From: Lanius collurio
Lineage: Eukaryota; Chordata; Aves; Passeriformes; Laniidae
NCBI GenBank assembly: GCA_020086605.1
Contig: JACBWW010000016.1
Span: forward strand, 12,802,091-12,866,090
Direction: 5' to 3'
DNA length: 64,000 nt
In this document: piece by piece, positions 1 to 14,400 of the stretch
Layout: every line of letters begins with the position of its first letter
How positions within the stretch are numbered: position 1 is the stretch's first letter
Made by a program: the position numbers and the translations under genes
Notes under the pieces: model-generated
The model's database searches: none
The model's input: only the letters and a program-made list of their open reading frames with translations
Told to the model about the DNA's origin: nothing

Positions 1-2879
1 TGTTTTCCTTCTTTGAGGACTCTGAAAAAAATGTAGAGAGACTAAGTAATTATCTGGAAGTAATAGAAGGTGGCTTGTAAGATTTTTGTCCTATTCTGTG
101 GTTCTTTACTCAGGTTGTATGAAAATAGTTGGGAAATGTCACGGTAATTAAGGTCCTGGCACAGTGGATTAAAATCCTTGCAAGTAATTCTCCTTATGTG
201 AACAATCACTTTGGCTTCTTCAGTCAAATAATGGGCCCATTTTAAAATTCACAGAAGGAAATCTTAGGGCTTCCAGCATTAGGCTAAAAATAATTGTCAG
301 TGTGCAGAGAAAAGTTGAGAAAAATTAGTTTTCTGTATTATAAACACATGACATTTTTTGGAAGTTTTGTAGCACATTTCTCATACTTCATAGTGTGTAT
401 TGTTGTGAAAGTTTTACTTTTCTGAGATTAGATATCAGCCTGCATGGGATCTTATTTTTATTACTCATTTTATCATGTAGGTAATCTGGAGAAAATCTAG
501 AACAGAAGATCACTTGTAGGTGTTGTAGATGCATTGACACAGCCACAGTTTTGAAAAGGTCAACAGGATAAACCAGACAAAAGGTGTTATCTTCATTTGA
601 TGTGTGGAGTACACAGGCACAGATGAGGCAAGTTGAAGCCAAAATTTCAGTCATTACACTGTGATATATTTTCCAGTTATCTGGTATCAAGTGCTGTGGG
701 TAAAAATATTTATAATATTGTCAGTGATTCTCTTAAACTCTCTTAAATTCATTTGAAATTATATCTTCTCTCCTCATGCTATTTTCCACAGATAATTTTA
801 TAATGTAAATTCAGGAAAATCTCTTTGAATTTCTTCTAAAGCAGAGGTCAGATTCAGCAATTAAATGTACCATCAAAATTCAGATTGTTTTGCATATAGC
901 TGTTGCACTAATTTTTAAATTGTTATCTAGATCTATCTTAAATGACAAAAAATTACAAAAAATTTATTGCAGTCTATGTTTCCAGAGATTAAAATCTTTT
1001 CCTCTATGCTTAATTTTTCAAATTTGCTTATTTGAATGGATCTGTCATTCCCAAATCCAAAGAGCTGGGGGGTGTTGAATTTATGTTGAATTTTTAACAG
1101 AGATTAATATTGTTTCATGTCCTGTGAGATGAATATCTGCAGAGCTGGCCTCCATGTTACCTCTAGCATTGCTTGTCTCAGTCTCAGAGATCAAATTTAT
1201 CAGAATTTCTGAATCTGTAAGAAAAGAGACTTCAAGTGTCTACAAAACAGTTGTATTTTAGGAGTGAAGCTTTCTAGCTAGTCTATTTTATTTAAAAAAT
1301 TGGAATAAAATCCTGCCTTTCTTTATGTTAAGAAACCTGAAATGAATTCCCCCAAATTATCTAAAGTTTTATAAGTCTAAGAAAAGAAATGGTTTATGCA
1401 ACTGAGATTTAAATCACTACTTTTTAATATTTTCATCCCAAATTTAGAAGAAAGGTAAGATAATATGATGGGGACAAGAAGGTTTTATCTTTAGCTACAC
1501 CTGATTGCTTTTAGAAGCAGCTTGATTATTTTTGGCCTCGTGTCTTTTTAGTAAATAGGTTATAAAATCTATATGTACATTCATCTCGCAGACCTTGAGT
1601 TGGTATTTTGGGTGTTAAGTGTGTATGTTAAACACATAATCTGTGTTTGCTTGAAAAGATGAATGGCCTTGAAGCTGTTCACCATCTTGAATTAAAATCC
1701 TGGAGAATACTTGCTGTGTAATTTTAAGTGTTAAACTTTAAAATGGTTCATTTGAGCAGTCACTGAAAGAATTCAAAGATCCTATGACAGTCCTTGACAA
1801 CCCCCTTGGGACTCTTTAGCAGTAGAAGTACCTGTTGTGGAACCCACTGGCTGTGGATTCCTGCCTTCTGGTGGTCCAGTGAGAGTTTTAATGACATGAG
1901 AGTTATAATTCCATGGCAAAATACTGGATAAAAGTATCCCAAAGGGTTGTTCATCTTTTCTTCCTAAAACAGAAACATTCAAAATTCACTCCACCACTGT
2001 AAGGAAAATGTATTCCTCTTGCTGTTACGATTCTTGCAAAGTTCTTGGCTTTGTGGCATCCTCTTTGAGAAGACATCAAAATAAAAGGAAGCAATTATTA
2101 TAATACACAACACAATCTGGCATCCAAATCTGTAGACTTTTGGTACAACAGTAGTCTTCTCATAAGCATAGAGTGATGCCACTGAGATTACAGTTAAGTA
2201 TAAAAAAGAATATAAAGAAACTTGAATGGTGTCATCAGAAAAAATGAATCTGGAACAGTTTCTCCTTCAAAACTGTAGCTCCTGCTGAGAAAAAACACAT
2301 TTCTTAAAGTGTCAGGCCAGTGGACAATATTTGTTTCTATTCACACAAGTTTTTTCCCTGCTGGTAAGAAAACTGCTTCAGAGTTGACGTGCTATATTTT
2401 GGTTTTGCATCAAGTATATAACACATCCTAACTTAAGTAAGTAAAGTAAACTTGAGTTATTCTTCAGCTTTGAATGCTTTGTATTAACTGACCAACTTAG
2501 ATTACAGAAATTTCATCATCATATTTTTCCTATTCTCAATGGTCTTCTGATAAAATGAAAACAAATAAGTCTTGCAGTGCCATATAGACTAGAACAGTAT
2601 TTCTCAAAATAAATTTAAATATTGCTGTTGTAACTGTTATTTTCTGTCTCTATAGTCGTCAGAATGGCAACATGATATTTACCTAACAGACGCATAATTC
2701 ACTATTCAACATCTAGTGTACTATGGAAAACTTGCAGATGCCAAAGCTGTTTTGTTGGTAAAGTTCTTGCCATTTTTCAGTATTTGTTTTGGATTGAGCA
2801 TTTTGCTTTCACCCCAGGTTAAGATAAATCTACTTTTGTTCATTGTGGAAAAGAAATGCTCATGTTCACATAAGACACT
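1..2879. other. AT-rich noncoding stretch, no gene supported
   Basis: The sequence is AT-rich with many stop codons in all frames. The longest open frame (388-690, minus, 100 codons) has no recognisable domain, no repeat structure and no codon-level signal that I can see. I recognise no interspersed repeat here. This is most simply intergenic or intronic DNA. Confidence 0.6.
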
Positions 2880-3290
2880 CTCAAGGATTTAGGTTTGTGT
2901 GAAATATAAGCGGGAAAGGGTGAAAAGAACTTCCTCTTCCCCTGCGGCGTTCCGGGAGGACGTGAGGTAAAGCAGCAGTCTGCATGTAGCCCACTGACTT
3001 AGTAGGATTTAAGGCCTCTGCCCTCCACATCCTTGTCTAGAGCCCCTTTGAACCTAAAGCAAGCAAAGAACCCCTCCACGACAGTTAGAGGAACAGCCTC
3101 TGAGGCAGAAGGCCTGCTAAGCTTCTACTTTACTGCAGCTTTGAAACAGGAAAACACAAGAAGGTGCTCCATGAATGACTACATTCTTTCAGCCACTCTA
3201 GTCAGAGAACAAAGGAAACCTCCTTTTTGTCTAATAAAGACTAAAGGGAAGAAAGAGACAATGTGGCTGTTAGAATTCTCTCACTAATTG
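2880..3290 (+). other. GC-raised block, possible noncoding exon or promoter
   Basis: This block is visibly richer in G and C than its surroundings. It holds an ETS-like TTCCTCTTCC (2931-2940), a short CpG-containing patch (2943-2962), a 5' splice-site-like AG/GTAAAG with the junction after 2966, and an AATAAA at 3233-3238. An 84-codon open frame (3033-3287, plus) resembles no protein I know. The signals would fit a noncoding transcript, but each is short and could occur by chance. Confidence 0.15.
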
Positions 3291-6200
3291 CCCAGAAAGT
3301 AAGAAAAAAACCCCAGACAGTCGCAGTTAAGGGGAAAAAAAAAATCTCAGGAAGATAATGAGGAGATGAAAATATTTTATAATCATGCTCACTGAAGGAA
3401 CCCGGCCCTCTCACATCTCCCAGTGTCTCCTGCACTTTAAGGGAGAGTTAAGGGACAGCTTCATAGAAAGAAAACTGTTCTGTAATTGTATTTATTGAGA
3501 AAGTAAGTACATTCCTGCACTTCAGAGGATGTTAGGACAACATTTATCATGCCGTGATACTTTGTCTTTTCTACTGTAATTTTAGTTCCCTTCTTAAATT
3601 TGAAGGGGAAAATTCCACCAATATTACGATATATTGCAACTTCCACCATTCCACGCTATGGCACCTGCTCAATACTCTGGAAGAGATTTTCTGAATAAAC
3701 GAGAACTCTTAAATGAGTTATATCAACATTTTGCTTTGGGGAAATGAATGTAATAAGAGCAATAAAATAACCTCAGATACACTTTGGGAGGCTTATATCA
3801 GCAGTATTCAGTTTTCATACAACAGTGACAAACAATCTGCTTTCCAACAACTTTCCCTATTATCAGTCTGCAGTGATGACAGCTGCAGCTAGCTGAAATC
3901 TTTTCTTCTTAGTGTCCTGATCCAGCTGTAGTTCCAATCTAGTCAGTTTATGTAGGCGTCTGGATTTGTGTAAAGAAAACTAAGAGAGAGAAACAGAAAG
4001 GAATTTCATCAATCTCAATCCCAAGATTCCACTTGAAGATGATGGAGGTCATACAGATTGCCAGGCAAGTGCTGGAAGGGACAGGTTTTATAAAGCAAGC
4101 ATGGGCAAAGAGCTCTCCAGGCTTTGCACCATGAAGAACCATATCATTGATGAATCAAGGAGTCAATATTTGTTTATTTAAAACATCAAAGACTTCTAAG
4201 GTTTGATCAAAATTCTTGCTTATATTTCATCCCTGTGATCTCCTCCTCTAAAGAAATAGTCTGCATTCAACATTTTAACCAAGTGCACACAGCCTTTTTA
4301 CTTTAACACCAAGAAATATATCTTCAAAATTGCAGACTGATTTCTCAGCAGTTGCATAACAGGTTGCCACACTAATGCAGAGAAAACTTTGTTTTGTAAG
4401 TGGATATAAAGTTCTGCAAGTTAGCCCATTAAATTCAAACAGTACTTTGTGATATCCCTAAAACACTGTCTGTACAGAGATGGGAAAAACAGTGAAAAAT
4501 TGATCTATAGGCCAGAAAAGATTTTTTTATATTTTCTTGCCTTTCTTTAATTTCAGCACAGTATAAATGGGTGAATTTTTTTTATTATAAAATTCTGGCT
4601 TCTGCCGTAGTGATTATTGAGGTTTACTATCTGAGCCTTACTGCTTGATGAATCCAAAGTGAACAAATTGTTTACTGTTGCTTATTCTGCATCCCTTGAA
4701 GCCTATCTAAAGAATTTTTAATGAGAAACATGAAGCTTGATATGTGCAATTTAGAAATGATTTTAGTGATAACAGGGGCCATAGTGCATGTGACTATGGG
4801 TAAATTGTGTAACCATGTGATACATGACTTTATTATTCACCTTTGATTTTTCACCTGCCCTCTGCCTATGAATCTGTCTCTGCCAGGGCTTCCTCCTCAA
4901 AACTTGAAGCAGGTTCATACAGCTGCCATTAAAACAAACAAACAAAAAAATTAAGCCTCCTTTAGAGTCCTCTTTTCCTCCTCCACTGGAGGTGGGATTT
5001 CATCTCAAGTTACACTCACCCAGTGAAGGGAAGAATCAGTCCAATGACAGCTTGCTTAGATGTTCAAATGTCATGTCTCCAAATGTGGCTAATGCATGAG
5101 TCTACAAGGTTACAAACTGAAGTCTCAACCACCAGGAGGGGATTATTCCTAACAATCAGGAATATTCTTCTAACAGATGGCACTATTTAGATATATGAAT
5201 TTCAATCATAATGGACTTATGCAAAAAGATAAAGATATTTTTTAAAAGGACTAGAAGTACTGCTGGAATAGTCAGCATTCTACAGACAGGAAAATTCAAA
5301 CTGTAATGTCAATCAGTATATTTTGAAAATCCTTCCACTTAAAGTTTTGAAGATTTTTTGTACTGCAATACACTGCAATATTGTGTGTTCCATAGCTGTT
5401 ATGTATAAGAATTTTCTGGCAATTAAATGTCATGGAGTTTTAATTTTATAGTGGGGCAGCTATACTAAACTTGGATATGTGTTTCTGTAACAAAACTATA
5501 TGTGTTTCTCCAAAGGAAATATGTAATTTATGTTAATAAAGGAATGCAAATTAGCAGAATAAACAGTATGATAATTAACAATTTATGTGCTTATATAGAA
5601 ATAAGTAGACATTTGCCAGTGATTTTGCTTAAAATGTATGATCAGATTAAGATAGGGAACAAATCTCTCAATGCAATTTCAACCTATTTTTGATATACCT
5701 GACTATACTTACTACTTTCTCCTATTTCATTTCTGACTCCCATTTTCAAAGGTAAAAAGAAAAGACTAGGTGTGTATGGAATTTTTAAAACTTTTTTCAT
5801 GACCAAACCCTGTGGACATTATCACTTTATTATTATGAAAGGCTGTATGAAGTGAATTTGAGGAGTTTCTAAAAATCCCTTCATATTCTATCCAGGCAAA
5901 ATTTGCTCTGTTTTAAACCATTATACTTCAAGAGACTTCATGGCTAGAGAGAGAAAAAAACCCCATTTTTAACAAATTATGGGAAGCATACACACTACAT
6001 GGCAATACGTGTATTAGTACAGATAAAACTGTATAAAAGCTTCTAGCGATGCACTTGGCACCAGCATAATAAAAAATAATTCTTACTCCATACATTCTTC
6101 CAAAATTAAATTTTGCACTAAGGAACCATAATCATTCTAGAAAATGTCACTTGTAACTACAATAAATCTCTGTACTTTTCACTCCCAGGTCCGCAGCTGT

Positions 6201-9200
6201 ATCCCCAAAAACAGATATTGTCTAAAAATGGGCCAATTTAAAAACACAACTAGATACTTATTTTGTTCTTTCCCTAACCCTTTTGATGTTAATTTCTAAA
6301 TATTAGTTAATTTCCTTGTAATGTTTTCTATGTAGCACATGCACAGCATATATTACAGCAGCAGTCTCTAGAGCAAGAGTTTCTTCTGACTCTGTCTATA
6401 GAAATTCCATATGTTTTTAAAAGAAGAGAATAAAATGTTGTTTTTCCTCCAGTAGCAAGGACTCTTTGTTGTACCCTGTGAGCAATGCCCCATAAATATG
6501 GAAAAAATGGCAACTGCAGCTGGACTGAGCTTCCAGATGAATAGTTTAGCCAGCTGCAAAGTCATGACCTCATCTGGTTTCCAGGGTCTTGTGTATGACT
6601 GATTCTTGTCTGTAGAATGTTTTTTAATCCCTTAAACCATAAAAAATTTAAAAACCACCCAAAACACCAGTATATCATCACTATATGAATACCTTGTTTG
6701 TTACGTAAAATAGTTGTTATGTAGTACGTCTTGAATGAAAAGTAAATTCCCCTTGACATATAAATAGAATACTTTCAGACCTGATGGAAAAAAAATTTGG
6801 AGAAATAACACTATTAAGCATGCCATGTGCAGAAAGTATTCCATTGAAAGAATTCTAATTTGTCCTGAAGTTTGTCTGGTAAATAGTTAAAAAGAAAAGG
6901 TATAGTACCAACAATGCAAAGAAATCAGGAAGTTATAATTTCTAGCTCCATGAACCTGACTGTGTAGTGACTTTCACGATTCTAACTGAAATCAAAATAT
7001 CTTGCTTTGTTTTATCCACATGCAATGACTTTTGTAGCAATGACAATGTAGACAGACTTGCAGACTTTATAAATAAAGAAATATACTTGACTTTGACCAA
7101 GAAACTCAGATTTAGGACTACCATTAAATGCTAAAGACCTGATTTTGTTTGTTATACCCTCATTACAATAAGACACAGCAGTGAAGCTTATGGGCTGCAG
7201 GATAGGACAGGTGATCAAAGTTGCCTGTGTTTTTGAGTCTACCAGTCAGAAAATTATGTACATTGCAAGAAAACTTGAAGAAGATTTATCAAGATTTAAA
7301 GTTTACAATTCATGCCTTTTTTACTGTTTTAAATGGATGTTATTGCTGTTCAATCTGAGAGAAAAAGGGGATAATGTAAAATCCACAGCATATTGAAAAA
7401 ATTGAACAGCTTGCCATTATGAGGAATTGATTACCAACAGAAAGTGTGCACCACTGAAGTCAGGCACACTCACAATCCAGAGCAGTGTGTTTGAGTTTTT
7501 CAGTATTTTGTGGTGTTCAGACACACTTACTTTAGTCTGTTACCTTAAAGACAGAGAGAGTATACCATGTGGTAATGCAAAGGATGCATAACTTAAAAAT
7601 ATAAATAATTATTTAAAATCTTTTACTTTAATATAGATTAATTTATGATATTCATACACAGAGTTCTGAATAAGTACTTTGCAGTGCTGTAAACTTTGGC
7701 AATAAATTTATTATAATTTGTGGCATCATGAAACACTATGAGATTATTTTAAAAGAGCTGAAAAAGGAGAACATTGGAATTTTAGAATCAAAGAAGGTCA
7801 GTTCTTTCAATTTCTTATGCTTTGAGTTAGGTTTACAAGTCCCATTATTATTAGCAGATCTGTGAAGCTGAATTGAATCTCATCTCATTTACTGGGCACA
7901 AGACTGGGAAAATACTCTGATAACCTGGCTTTTTGAGCCTCTATTATTTTTATTTTAATCCTATAGAAGTAGAAAGAAATCAAGATGAGACGGGAAGCTT
8001 TTTTAACAGTGTTGATGTTGCAGGTTGATTTGCTATCCCAAGGAATTCAGAAATACTGCTGTAAATATGCAAGTTATGTTTAATAAAGATTAATGTAAAG
8101 GTATGTATCCTTCTGCTAAAATATTGAACACAGCAAAATTGAATGGCACAGCATCTGGTGATTGGACCCTGAGTTGCATGTGAATGATAGTTCTTATCTC
8201 ATATGCACTTTGCAGTATAAGACACCAATGCTGGTACATTAAATTTGAAGGGAGTAAGATAAAAGTTCGGGAACAGTATGAAATGTTTAATTGCACATGT
8301 ATCAAAAGCAAATTTTTCCATGAAGTCATGGACCCTGAAGAAATAATTGATAGTTTGAACTGTCAGTTGGCAAAATCCTTGTCAGAGGATTATACCCATA
8401 CATGCTAATAGGCAAGAAACAGAGGTTAAGATCTGGTTGAAACGAAGAAACATGACCAAAAAAAGCACAGATTTTATTATTGAGAACAGAAATAATTCAG
8501 GGTCTTTTTTTTCCCCTTCATCTCTCTAAGAGGAAAAAAAATCTTTTGTGTAAAGATGCAGATAAAACTCCAGTAGAAACAACTTTAAAACTGACTTAGG
8601 CACAGCTATCAAAGGACTTTGTGCTCTATGATAGAATCAAAATAAACAAAATATCAATTTATAAAGCTAACAGCCCATTCTTTGTAACAGTATCAAACTT
8701 TCAAATAGGCCTCACTTCCACCTCAAAAATTGTTGGTACTGCTTTTATATACAGGCTTCCTTTGTATGCAGCTTATGAGCATGAATTGTTGGTTTTGAAA
8801 TCTTACATGATAAAAAAAGTGGCATGCAGAGATGTTCCAAAACAGTTCTAAAAATATCTATTACCTTTTAGTATATTTCCACTTTTAGGGAGGCTTAGAG
8901 CCACAAATAAGCATTCCCAGTGTGAGAAGTGTAGATCTCTAGGAAGATAAAATTTCTGAAAGACAACTGGGGCCCTGTCTATGTTGCAACTGCTTCATTG
9001 CACCAACTGAAGTTTTGAATTGCCTTCTTGAAAAAAATCAACTTTTAAAATTACATTCTGACATTCAGTGGTAAAACAAGTGGATGATGATGAAGCAATA
9101 CCTTTTAGTGTGAAATTTAAAAAAAATCAGTAATGCTTTCAGATGATGTGCTGAATTCCATCACTCTGAAAAACCTACGTTTAAAACTTTTTAAAAGATG

Positions 9201-10140
9201 TTTTTCATAGTGAAATTTTCCAACTCCTATTTTAGAAAATTTTATATAATTGATACAGACTTAATTAGAGATTTGGAAGCTTTACGAGCAAGAATTAGGA
9301 AACAATCTAAAGCCTCTTTCCATAAAGAAAGAAGTGAGTTGTGAGAACTGCAGAATTAAGTGAAATTTTTAATTTTATTTTTATCTCCGCGTGATGCATA
9401 GGTTGAAAACTTTTCCTTTTGGCAAATAAATGTTGGAATCTCCATGCTGAAAAAACAAATTATTAAGAAATGAATTAATTCTTTCAGAATTCAGGATGAA
9501 ATGTTGGTTACTTTTGCTATCAGTGACTGTATCATGTGCCAGATGTGAACATCTTCTTAAATTATCTTCATGATGCACTCAGTGTATATATGACAAATGC
9601 AAAAATGAATATATTATTGCTATTATAGCAAAACCCTCTGAATTCAGGAAATGTTGAGAAGAAACCTGTGAAACTGAGGTAAACACTGCCTTGCTTTCCT
9701 GTATGGAAAAGAAAATTAGTGGTAAAGTTTTGAAAAAACCCCAGAGTCTCTAACCCACATGGAAGTCTGTTGACATTTAAGAGCCCTCAGGAATAAGCAT
9801 TTTATTCTTTAAGCAATTTATTTTATCTACAGGACCCCATTTTCCTCTCATGCTATTCTAAAAGCTCTGACTGACACTGAGTACCCTGTTTTTGTGTTGG
9901 CTTTGCATGGTGTTGAATGCATGGTATGTCTCATTTCCCAATCACTCTTGGCAAAATGTACCTTTTGTAGTCACATCTCAGTCTTGTATGTGACAACACA
10001 AAAATTAGAAATATTATTTTCTTGTGTACCTGCTCAGAAATGGAAGCAAACACATGAAGCTGTGGTAGCTCTTGCTAATAGGCCAACTGTAACACAGAGT
10101 GAGACTCAAAGTAATGTCAGGCTACCTAATTAACCTCCCT
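3291..10140. other. AT-rich noncoding stretch, no gene supported
   Basis: Only short unrelated open frames occur here, the longest about 79 codons (8090-8329, minus). I see no recognisable repeat family, RNA gene or domain. A 74-codon plus-strand frame at 8184-8408 reads somewhat protein-like but matches nothing I recognise. Confidence 0.6.
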
Positions 10141-11400
10141 TCACTATCCAAATTTGAAGCAAAAAGTAAAATTAACAAATGATTTAGGTCAGGTAAGCCT
10201 TATTAGTCTTTTAGTATAGGTCAGGTACAGCTGGCTAATTGTGAGAAATGCACTTTAATTGCTGTCAATCTAGTTAGATAGCTGTGTGATAAACCAGCTT
10301 TTTTTTTATTACACTTCCACACTTTAATGCCAGGATATTTAAGCACCAGCTCCCATCATTGGCCCTTGTGTAATCAGACATTTCTGTTTCTAGATTAATT
10401 TAAGATTTCAAAAAGAAGCACAGCGGTAATAATCAAGTCTTCTGGCAACAATCGTATTATTAGAGCAAATTCTATTTCTGGTCAATATATGCTGTAAAGT
10501 AAAGTTTTACGACCCCTTTCTATTTTTGCAGGCAGACCCCTGTTTCAGATAAAAGGAACATTTGCTGATCTAAGATGCAAATATTAAAGAGTTGGTTCAA
10601 ACCAGGTAGATATGGAAGTGCTGTTTTCACTCCACATTGTCACTGGAAAGATAAAGGAGGAGCTGCCAGTGCCATTGGAGCTGAAGTGAGGAGCAGTTTG
10701 AAGGGATACAAGAGCTAATAGTTTCACCCAAAGCCTGTCGGGGAATGGAAATATGTGATTAACAGATGGGTTAAGAGGGGTTAAACAGGCACATGTGCTA
10801 ATAGATTTTATCTGATACAGGAGACCAAGAGCAGCAACTGAAATGAAGGAGTTGGTATGGGCTGGGAGATTCTTGTGGCCAGTAAGTTGTGTTTCTTAAG
10901 TGTTATAGCTGTTTATTGTTAGCTTTCACATTGCGTTTGCCATGATTTTCCTTTAAGTGGGAGCCTCATCCTGCCTTTATAGTTACAAAAAAAAGGCTAG
11001 AAATTAGATAATTAGGTTTTAAATCCCCTCTGTTTTTGAAGGGAACCTAGATGTGTCACTGCCTCAGCTAAAGGTGCCGTCAAGCTCTCCTACTGCATCC
11101 AGGAGCAGGTACAGCTAATGTAACAACAATCTATTTCTACATAAGCATGCATACATATAGATGCATGTCAGGGCTCAGGCAAAGATTTTAGCATGCTTTG
11201 TTTTGGCCTTGGCATCCTCGTCAAGCCTGCAACAGGATTGCTAGCTGACACCAGTTTCAGTACATATCTCTTTTAATCTCTTCATAACAGAAGAGATAAA
11301 GGCTGACAAAAGAATGCAAAAATACGTGTGAAATTAATAGCTAATTTAGTGATTTGGATATGAGTCAGCAAACTAGTCAATACTTGTGATACTGTTTACT
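10141..11400. promoter_or_regulatory. Candidate conserved noncoding (enhancer-like) block
   Basis: The decamer AGGTCAGGTA occurs twice, at 10186-10195 and 10218-10227, 32 bp apart. Each copy joins a nuclear-receptor half-site (AGGTCA) to a ZEB/Snail-type CAGGTA. Homeodomain-type TAATTG, TTAATTG and ATTAATTT cores follow between about 10234 and 10405. From 10.9 to 11.4 kb there are further short motif-dense stretches with few low-complexity runs. This texture resembles vertebrate conserved noncoding elements. The call rests on motif density only, since conservation could not be tested. Confidence 0.25.
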
Positions 11401-14400
11401 TTCCTGGTGCATTTCTGTGTGCCTGGAGGGTGACTGTTGAATGCTGACTTTTTAATCTGCTGTGGGTTTGCTGCCTGTAGGAAGTTGCTGCTATTTTGTG
11501 TTCAATTCAGGGGCAGCCTGTCCTTGCTGAAGACAGGCTCTTCTTCCTTTCTTTCTTTGGTCTTGTTTTTTTCCCTTATTCTTAAATATGGAAAGATGTA
11601 TTTTTCTGTGAAAAGGGCAAGCATAATTCTTTACTAGTTTAGCACCTATGTAATCATTTTATTGCTAACAAAATGGTTTTCATATTTCTGCAAAGATAAG
11701 ATGTTAAATGTGGGCACAGAAACTATTTTCTTTTTCATGCATGTATCTTACTAAAAAAAAACCTCCTCTTTTGCTGCTATTTTGACTACTTTATATTTAA
11801 AAATACCCTATAGCAAATAAGCTCTTTGTGACTTATACTTTATCTCAGCTAAGTGAAAAAAAATCTGCCTATTTTATTGGGGGAATATTGTGGTTGTTTA
11901 GAATCAATCAGAAGTATCTTGTGGTTTTTATCTTTCTTATGAGTTAATAATATATTTTTAGTATCTTACATTATCAGGTTTTGACAATAGCTAGAGTAGT
12001 TATTGGTCAACTATACATAAACACTGAGATTGCTGTTAAAAGATTTTGTCCCCTTGAAATCTGATAAGCACGTAAGGTTATGGAATTAAGATACCTGAAA
12101 TAAGACACTGTTCAGACACTTTTCTCCTATTCTAGCATCATACATATAATACTTGTCTAAGTAAATATTTCAAAGTGAAGTTTAAACTTCTTAAAAGGAA
12201 GATAAGTTAAGCATGTGCTTTGAAGGGTATAGAAGTCTTTGTTGAAGGTTTAACCGAGTTCTAAAGTGGAATACATTTCACATGATTACAGAATGGTGAA
12301 ATGCAGAATTTTTTGTTCACCTGGTCTTTTGTCCCTTATTACCCATTGTATCACACCGATCGATTTTTTAAAAGACATTTTAGGTAAAAAATTATTTATT
12401 TACAGTTCTAGTCCTCCCAAGTGATTGTAACATTCTGCAGAACTGGCTTTATTGTCACTGTCAGGTTCTAATTTGATCACATAATAAATTAATTTATCCC
12501 GCAGCTGTTAAAATAAAACAAACTAAAAAAGACATTTTAGCCTGGAATACTCTATTAAACCTGTCTCATGGCTTTATTTCTTAAAAATATCTTTCAAGCA
12601 GACAGCTAAAAGTGAAGTTGTCCTTTTTGTTTTCATTTAGAATGAAAAATATGTATTCTGTCTGTGAGTGGAGTTTTCAGCAGCTCACAGTGATAGGCTA
12701 ATACTCTGGGACAGATAATATTCTTGAAAATGTCAACCATAATGGAAAAAAGAAAACTCAAAAAAGCAAAAATTGACCAGAGGTGCTGTGAGAGGCCTTA
12801 TCCTCTCCAAGTTCTTCTGTAGCAGCGAGACCTGAGGTAGGAGCATCACACAGCTCTCGGGAGTCTGTTCTGTCACTGAGCTGCCCGTCATTGGTCATAA
12901 ACCTCCATGTAAACAGCATAATGTCAGTTCTTTTTGCCAGCCTAAGATAACAGGTTTTTATTACTGGATCTCTGCTGGAATGCTTTTCTTTCCTTCTTCC
13001 TTAACAGTCTGAAATGTTACAGGATCTAGTTTAAAACTTTTTGCAGCAGGGGATACCACCTGCATCTTCTGGCAAAGCCTTTCTCACTCTGCTGTTCAAA
13101 AGGTTCAAAAATACATTTTGTCTTCCCCTCCCTCATTGCTTGTCAGTCTGAGGCACAAGAGATTAGTAAACAGCAACTTCTTCCATGAAAATTGGAATTT
13201 GAATCTCACATTGGTTGCTGAAGTTTTCGAATCTGTATTGCAAACAGTAGTGAGTTTCTTGATAATTAAACTTGCAGTAATACAGAAAAATAGTTCAAAG
13301 CATTGTTACAAACTTCTCTAACTTTTCAGTAAATGCCTTCATTATCTGATGTTAGGAAAAATCCAGTCTGCATTACAGTGAATAACTGATCCCTTGGTCC
13401 AGCTCTTGTGTTAGTGAAAAGGTAGTTTGCCAGATGGTTTGAGAAGTGAGAAGCCTTGGGAAGCTTCTTGTGAGTGGGACTGTATTTGTGGAAGTGTCCT
13501 TTGTCATGCCCTGCTTGCCTTTGAAACAAAGCCACTCTTCTTTTCAAAAGGAATCATGAGGTGAATTCACACAAAGGCCAATCCATTTGTAATCCAAATG
13601 TGTGCTTAGTACGGGTTAAAATGTCTAAAATCGTGGCCACAATGGGCCATTTGAGCCTTATGTCTCTTGAGGACAGGTCATCAGTCCACTGACCTGAACT
13701 GAAACTACAGTTTTGGGTGCAGACAGGAAGTTAATCTCCGACAGCCATTTTGGAGAAAAAAGGATAATATCTGTTTTGATTAGTGACAACCAGGAGATTT
13801 AAGTAAAAATTGACACTATGGGAATGTTGTTTACCCATTAAAATATTGAAACAAATGTTTAGGTACCATGCAGCACTTGCCCGTCTTGTTACAAATACAA
13901 CTGTCTGGATTGTGTTAATCAAATATTGCTTTTAAAATTCTTAGACGTTTCACAAACTGCATAAAGCAAACATTGTGAAATAAAAATGATATTGCACAAA
14001 TGCTTTATTGCTCATCGCTGTAATTTAGATGGCTTAGTTTTAATTTATTTTAGAAAACATGGTTTTTAACTTTTGAAAGCCTTGGTTACATATGATGTCT
14101 TTCTGATTTTGAGGCTATCTCATTAAATGTAACTTTACTCATTTTTCTTCTTGCAAATCGGTGAAGACAACAGAGTATTGCTATTTATCACTTAAATCTA
14201 TGTTTAAGGATTTAATTTATATTAAATAGTCTTTCCTCAATACAGACAATTCATGTGTCTGTTATATGAGCAGGTAGAGAAGATGTAGAATGGTTTCATT
14301 GGTGTAGGCATTGACATAATGTAATTTTTGTTTTCTCTTAAGTTCTTATAATCTGTAATTTGCAAGGCTGTAAAAAGTTATTCAAAATTATATCACTAGA

